Below are positions 15,327 to 19,667 of a DNA stretch of 19,667 nt, in pieces (positions within the stretch are counted from its first letter, which is position 1; each line of letters starts with the position of its first letter). The notes beneath the pieces were generated by a model. That model saw nothing but the letters and a program-made list of their open reading frames with translations. It was not told the origin of the DNA and ran no database searches. Location: assembly GCA_002501085.1 (NCBI GenBank), contig DLRL01000096.1:1-19667 (forward strand). Reading direction: 5' to 3'. The translations under genes and the position numbers were made by a program. Source of the DNA: Gemmatimonadales bacterium UBA7889 (GTDB lineage Bacteria > Gemmatimonadota > Gemmatimonadetes > Longimicrobiales > Gaopeijiaceae).

Positions 15327-16631
15327 TCAGAGAAGATCTTTAAGTTTTTTCTTAGTGATTCCTAGAAGCTCAGCCGCTGCAGCTTCGTCACCTGAACATT
15401 GTGCGAGAACCCATTGGACGTGACGAGTAATCGCCAAGTCCAGGGTCAGATCATCCGAAGTAACACTATGATCTCCTAATACCAGATGGTCTTCTCCGAT
15501 TACTGATCCTCTCGCAACGATTGCTCCTCTCATTAGAGCGTTCTCAAGCTCCCGAATATTGCCTGGCCAGTTATACGAAAGAAGATTTTCTAGTGCTGCA
15601 TCAGAGATCCGGTACACTTCCCTGTGGGTCTCTTCACGAACGCGTCCCAACAATGCACTCGCAATGAGAGGGATGTCCCCCGGACGATCTCGCAGGGGTG
15701 GAACTACGATCTCAACAACCCTAAGGCGAAAATAGAGATCTTCCCGGAACCGGCCTTCCTTTATTAACTGTTCCACCGGCTGATGTGTCGCAGCAATCAC
15801 ACGAGCATGGGTGGTTTTGGGTTCTTCCCCTCCCACAGGATAGAAAGATCTTTCTTGCAGGACACGAAGGAGTTTTGTTTGGAAATCCGGACTCGTATCT
15901 CCTATTTCATCCAGGAAGATCGTCCCCGCACCCGCTAGCTCGAAATAGCCTTTCCTAGCGCTAATCGCTCCTGTAAATGAACCTTTTGTGTGCCCAAAAA
16001 GCTCTGACTCCAGCAGCGTATCTGTTAATGCTGTGCAGTTGACTGCAATAAATGGCTCTTCAGAAAATGCAGAATGCTGGTGAATCGCACGTGCGATAAC
16101 CTCCTTACCGGTTCCCGTCTCACCACGAATAAGGACAGTTGCGCGGTTTCGTGCTAGGACACCAATCGTCTTGTAGATCTCAACCATCTTGGGATCACGG
16201 CCAATGAGCTGACCACTGCGAAGAGTAATTTCTTCAGTTTCAGTATCCGGACCCTCATCGTCCTCATTGAGTTCACGGAAACAGCGTTCTGCTAAAGCTT
16301 GTAGTGCCTTTGGATCAACTGGCTTTACGAGAAAATCGAAAGCGCCCGACTTCATCGCGGTCACCGCAGTTTCCATGTCGTCATGACCTGTCATGACGAC
16401 AACGTAAACGCCCTCCATAGCCTCCCGAATCTTGCTCAGAAGTTCTAGCCCGGTCATACCAGACATTCGTACGTCTGTCACAATTAGACCTGGATCAAAC
16501 TTCTTTACCCGAGAAAGTGCCTGCTCTGCACTTTCAGCGACCTCCACATCAAACCCGGCGTGACTTAGGCGGGTCTTGTAGACCTCAAGGGCATCCTTAT
16601 CGTCATCGACGATCATTATCCGGCGACTCAT
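15327..16631 (-). CDS. Sigma-54-dependent response regulator, NtrC family
   Basis: A 434-residue three-domain regulator. Receiver (3-120): acidic pocket D10/D11, phosphoacceptor D53, T81 and K103. AAA+ domain (about 143-370): Walker A G-E-T-G-T-G-K (170-176), sigma-54 contact loop G-S-F-T-G-A (217-222), Walker B F-L-D-E (239-242), and W-P-G-N-I-R-E-L near 355-362. C-terminal Fis-type helix-turn-helix (about 412-434), ending soon after the recognition helix. When phosphorylated it should activate sigma-54 promoters by ATP hydrolysis. I chose the ATG at 16631, which starts at the receiver and has AAGAGGA just upstream. A GTG at 16667 abuts the upstream stop and would add 12 residues. No histidine kinase gene is adjacent, so its partner is elsewhere. 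Confidence 0.93.
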   Translation of the reverse strand: MSRRIMIVDDDKDALEVYKTRLSHAGFDVEVAESAEQALSRVKKFDPGLIVTDVRMSGMTGLELLSKIREAMEGVYVVVMTGHDDMETAVTAMKSGAFDFLVKPVDPKALQALAERCFRELNEDDEGPDTETEEITLRSGQLIGRDPKMVEIYKTIGVLARNRATVLIRGETGTGKEVIARAIHQHSAFSEEPFIAVNCTALTDTLLESELFGHTKGSFTGAISARKGYFELAGAGTIFLDEIGDTSPDFQTKLLRVLQERSFYPVGGEEPKTTHARVIAATHQPVEQLIKEGRFREDLYFRLRVVEIVVPPLRDRPGDIPLIASALLGRVREETHREVYRISDAALENLLSYNWPGNIRELENALMRGAIVARGSVIGEDHLVLGDHSVTSDDLTLDLAITRHVQWVLAQCSGDEAAAAELLGITKKKLKDLL

Positions 16632-16667
16632 AGTTCCTCTTATACCCCAAAGATCCCTATTCTGCAC

Positions 16668-17675
16668 CTATCGTGACTCATAACTATCCTCATCTGAAGT
16701 ATCTCCCCCAATCACTTGTATCCAGTACGCTGGCTGCTCAGGCAATTCTCTAGCCCTGAGCCTCGCCATCTTTTCCCGGTTTCTGGTTCGGCGCATTTGT
16801 ACAACTAGAAGCAAGATGAGTGCCAACACCATCCAAAAGATAGCCGAATGACTCAAGACAAAGAGCCAACCGTATCGGTCCTTAACATGCTTCTTCCAAT
16901 CTTCCTCAAACTGACTCGTGGTAAGACCAAACACGGATCTAAAGGCAGGTTCAAAGATTTCATCCTCACGCCAGCGATCTAAGAAGATTCTGAGCCCTCG
17001 ATCTCCACTCTCACCGAGAAGGTAGGTAACTGCACTAGCGGATAAGAGATAAGCAACTTCTGCCTCAGCTCGGCCCGATGGCCATCGTAGCGTAAGAGAG
17101 TCCATCGATGGGGCCTTTCCTAGCGCTAAGAGCAATCTCAGCTTCCAAATTTCCATGGCATCGAAACCACCTGATGCCCACTGAGCATAGCCTTCATCAA
17201 ACCATCGGGGAGCCCGTAAGCCCTCAAGCGCGTCTGCTAAACCAAGATGGGCCCACTCATGTCGGAGCGTACGCCTCCCCTCTGAATCTAGTAAGCGGGA
17301 TCCTTTTGCAGTCGTCACAACCAAAGTGCTAAGTCGAGGTATTGCTGCGCCTGCACTCCACTCTGGAATAACTGACCCCGTAACTTCGTCGAAAGCTTCA
17401 AGCGAATGAGCTAATACTGCCCGGACAGCACCAGGTACAGAGTCTGGAAGTCCTGGTAAGGCAGCTTGCCCATCCAAGAATCCCAGAACTGCTGCAGCAA
17501 CCAGTGAATCCTCAGCAGTGAAATCTATAAATGCGCGCGCTCCACTAATCCGACGATAAGGCTCACCAGCTAGTGAGTCAGTCAAGTTTTCTTGGTTGGG
17601 AGTAGCAGCTACCAATATCGTGATAGATAGTATGAACGGACCAACACCACGAGTAGAGAGGATACTCACTCGCAT
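16668..17675 (-). CDS. Membrane-anchored HExxH metallopeptidase (peptidase MA-like)
   Basis: A 335-residue gluzincin-type zinc peptidase. The active site H139-E140-W-A-H143 is followed by W-F-D-E161-G-Y-A-Q-W, giving the third zinc ligand Glu161, as in the peptidase MA family. An N-terminal hydrophobic segment (about 12-25) acts as signal or anchor, and a C-terminal helix (about 277-293) followed by a basic stretch anchors the protein with the catalytic domain outside the cytoplasm. ATG at 17675 has GAGGAG eight bases upstream. It follows rluD by 61 bases and its stop touches the possible GTG start of the response regulator, so the two are almost certainly cotranscribed. The substrate is unknown. 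Confidence 0.88.
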   Translation of the reverse strand: MRVSILSTRGVGPFILSITILVAATPNQENLTDSLAGEPYRRISGARAFIDFTAEDSLVAAAVLGFLDGQAALPGLPDSVPGAVRAVLAHSLEAFDEVTGSVIPEWSAGAAIPRLSTLVVTTAKGSRLLDSEGRRTLRHEWAHLGLADALEGLRAPRWFDEGYAQWASGGFDAMEIWKLRLLLALGKAPSMDSLTLRWPSGRAEAEVAYLLSASAVTYLLGESGDRGLRIFLDRWREDEIFEPAFRSVFGLTTSQFEEDWKKHVKDRYGWLFVLSHSAIFWMVLALILLLVVQMRRTRNREKMARLRARELPEQPAYWIQVIGGDTSDEDSYESR

Positions 17676-17736
17676 TCTATCTGCTCCTCAAGGAGCTAAG
17701 AAAGGTGCCTTGCTCCAAAGAATAACCCCTAGCAAA

Positions 17737-18696
17737 TCAGCTGAGTTCACTTCGTGCCCATGCTACAACACTAGATAAATCATCTGGGAGATCCGCTTCA
17801 AAGTGCATCTCTATTCCCGTTACCGGGTGCTCGAAGCTGAGTTCTGCCGCATGAAGAAACTGTCTGGGAACGCGACGTGCCAACTCACGAGCCCATGCCC
17901 TCTGAGCTCCTCCCATGCCCCGCTCCCACCCCGCTCCGTAAACCGGGTCGGCGACGATAGGATGACCGATGTGAGCAAGGTGTACCCGGATCTGGTGTGT
18001 TCTACCCGTCTGAAGACGAACATCAAGAAAATCTGCCCGTGCCCACTGTTCGCGGACCCTAAGGTGGGAGATCGCAACTCGACCATCCTCTCGCACAGCC
18101 ATGCGCTTCCGGTCCTTTGAATCTCGACCCAACGATGCATTGATAGTCATCATATTCGTCGAGAGGTGGCCCCAAATGACTGCGCGGTAGATACGCTTGA
18201 TCCGTCGCTCCCTCAGAGCATCTGAAAGGAAATGATGCGCTTGGTCTGTTTTTGCTACAACCAAGAGACCAGATGTGTCTCGGTCGAGCCGGTGAACAAT
18301 CCCGGGACGCAGTCTTCCTCCGACCCCAGAAAGATCTGAGATATGGTACAATAGAGCATTAACCATCGTACCTGACCGGTGACCCGGAGCAGGATGAACA
18401 ACCATCCCAGCGGGCTTATCAACAACCACCAGAGCATCATCCTCATGTACTATGTTGAGGGGTATCTCTTCAGCGATCATGTTCACCGGTTGTACAGGCG
18501 GAACGACCACTTCGAGTTCATCACCAATAGCAACAACTAAAGACTTTCTTGCAGGCTCTCCATTTACAGAAACAAGCCCTTCGAGAAGTAGTTTTTGTAC
18601 GCGAGTACGCGACATACCCAGGCGGTCAGCCAATATCCGATCTACCCGCCCAACCTCAGTCTCTCGGACTATCAAGTTGTGTGTTTGTGCTTCCAC
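17737..18696 (-). CDS. rluD: 23S rRNA pseudouridine synthase, RluD-type
   Basis: A 319-residue RluA-family pseudouridine synthase. It has an N-terminal S4 RNA-binding domain (about 16-65), then the catalytic domain with H-R-L-D-R-D-T-S-G, in which Asp138 is the nucleophile, and the later R-T-H-Q-I-R-V-H motif. The S4 domain plus overall length favour RluD (pseudouridines at 1911, 1915 and 1917 of 23S helix 69 in E. coli) over RluA; RluC is less likely but not excluded. The start is a GTG (18694-18696), six bases after the ileS stop, with no clear ribosome binding site, so translation is probably coupled to ileS. Cytoplasmic. Confidence 0.92.
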   Translation of the reverse strand: MEAQTHNLIVRETEVGRVDRILADRLGMSRTRVQKLLLEGLVSVNGEPARKSLVVAIGDELEVVVPPVQPVNMIAEEIPLNIVHEDDALVVVDKPAGMVVHPAPGHRSGTMVNALLYHISDLSGVGGRLRPGIVHRLDRDTSGLLVVAKTDQAHHFLSDALRERRIKRIYRAVIWGHLSTNMMTINASLGRDSKDRKRMAVREDGRVAISHLRVREQWARADFLDVRLQTGRTHQIRVHLAHIGHPIVADPVYGAGWERGMGGAQRAWARELARRVPRQFLHAAELSFEHPVTGIEMHFEADLPDDLSSVVAWARSELS

Positions 18697-18702
18697 GGTT
18701 GC

Positions 18703-19667
18703 TTACTTTATTACCATGCTCAATCCGATCTGCACAAGCATGTCATTTATTTTAACCTCGCGTAGGTGAGCAAATTTCTCGCCATCAATCTCGTTATCAA
18801 CAGCCAGGTTGAGCGCAAGCGTTTCCCCAGAGATAAACTCCCGGTGCGAAGCAGTTGCATCCTGCAATCCTGGTGCACCTGCTATGCCTAGCTCGATACG
18901 ATCTGTAATCTCTAGACCTGCGTCCTTTCGGAGCCGCTGAACCCGATTCACAAGCTCCCTAGCAATACCTTCGTCCACCAGTTCATCATCGAGTTCGGTA
19001 TCGAGCGCCAAAGTTGTCGCGCCCTCCCCTTTTACTAAAAGAGTCCCTGAAGCTTCCTGAACAATCTCTGCATCGCCATCCACCAAACGGTAGAGTTGAT
19101 CATCAACTGAAATCTCTACTATCCCGCCGTCTCGGTATTCCTCCAGTTTTTCCTGAGATAAGGCTCGAATGACTTCAGCAGCGGTATTCGTTGCCTTTCC
19201 GAATACTGGTCCAAGAGCAGCATAGTTCGGCCGCGCCACGAGCGTGACAAGACCTTTCAAGCTAGACCGGAAAATCACGTCCTTCACATTGAGTTCTTCG
19301 CGGACGACACTGAGAACTTCGCTAGAGAGCTCCTTGCCTTGCGGCAAAATCACCTCAGCACACCTTAGAGGTTGCCGCACCCGGATCTGCGCCTCCTCCC
19401 TAGCCGCCCGACCAAGTGAAACCAGTAGACGCGCAGCCGACATTTCCTGTTCTAGATCTTCATTAATTAATTGGACTTCTTCCGGGAAGCGTTGTAGGTG
19501 AACACTTTCGTTAGTGAGGGCTCGGTACATCCAATCAGAGGCGAAAGGAATGATCGGGGCGGCAAGCCGGGTTACAGTGCCCAAAGCCTCCCATAGAGTT
19601 CTGAATGCTGCTCTCGTATCCTGAATATCACTATTCCCCCAAAATCGAGGACGACTCCGGCGCACAT
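18703..19667 (-). CDS. ileS: Isoleucyl-tRNA synthetase, C-terminal part (cut by window edge)
   Basis: The last 320 or so residues of IleS; the 5' part with the Rossmann catalytic core (HIGH and KMSKS) lies beyond the window. The segment opens with R-R-S-R-P-R-F-W-G, the conserved start of the anticodon-binding domain. The helical anticodon domain follows, and then the C-terminal domain (DUF5915-like) with D-E-G-I-A-R-E-L-V-N-R-V-Q near the end. This C-terminus is that of the larger 'eukaryotic-like' IleS type, which in some bacteria confers mupirocin tolerance. No C-terminal zinc-finger cysteines of the E. coli type are seen. It is the promoter-proximal gene of the segment shown, leading into rluD six bases later. 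Confidence 0.93.
   Translation of the reverse strand, partial: VRRSRPRFWGNSDIQDTRAAFRTLWEALGTVTRLAAPIIPFASDWMYRALTNESVHLQRFPEEVQLINEDLEQEMSAARLLVSLGRAAREEAQIRVRQPLRCAEVILPQGKELSSEVLSVVREELNVKDVIFRSSLKGLVTLVARPNYAALGPVFGKATNTAAEVIRALSQEKLEEYRDGGIVEISVDDQLYRLVDGDAEIVQEASGTLLVKGEGATTLALDTELDDELVDEGIARELVNRVQRLRKDAGLEITDRIELGIAGAPGLQDATASHREFISGETLALNLAVDNEIDGEKFAHLREVKINDMLVQIGLSMVIK

Noticed and set aside
16632..16667. GTG at 16667 as the start of the response regulator
   Set aside because: It would add 12 residues before the receiver domain and lacks a ribosome binding site, whereas the ATG at 16631 starts right at the receiver and has AAGAGGA upstream.

Overview
The window looks like a mid-GC chromosomal segment of an environmental, probably marine, Gram-negative bacterium. 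The gene families (multidomain DUF1592/DUF1588 cytochrome, DUF1552 partner, exported ankyrin protein, peptidase-MA protein, NtrC-type regulator, a 66-residue DUF3098-like membrane protein, IleS ending in a DUF5915-like domain) suggest Gemmatimonadota or a neighbouring phylum. That placement is an inference from family content, not from a marker search. I see no insertion sequence, phage gene or CRISPR array.

Layout. (1) 1-380: the contig edge, then a minus-strand tRNA-Val(UAC) at 140-214. (2) 381-10939, all plus strand: an exported beta-lactamase-fold serine hydrolase; a tight three-gene operon (Sec-exported di-haem DUF1592-type cytochrome, Tat-exported DUF1552 protein, Sec-exported ankyrin-repeat protein); an AtoE-type short-chain fatty acid transporter; a Tat-exported class V PLP enzyme; and a DUF2177 membrane protein. 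(3) 11019-14121, minus strand, transcribed right to left: an AstE/AspA-type deacylase, a small Tat-signal ORF, an amidase-signature enzyme and a CDGSH iron-sulfur protein. (4) 14359-14982, plus: a PNPOx-fold flavoprotein. (5) 15057-19667, minus, transcribed right to left: the 3' half of ileS, rluD, a membrane-anchored HExxH peptidase, a sigma-54 response regulator and a small two-TM protein.

How it fits together. Regions 2 and 3 look like accessory, envelope-facing catabolic genes: hydrolases, a periplasmic cytochrome module, a carboxylate importer and amide-bond-cleaving enzymes. Region 5 is a housekeeping backbone (translation and rRNA modification) with a regulator and protease appended. 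The most interesting points are the DUF1592-DUF1552-ankyrin operon, an uncharacterised periplasmic redox module, and the amidase. The amidase's apparent Tat-signal N-terminus lies in the same reading frame, separated from it only by a TGA and one CTT codon. This is either a recent nonsense mutation, a true gene split or a readthrough site.
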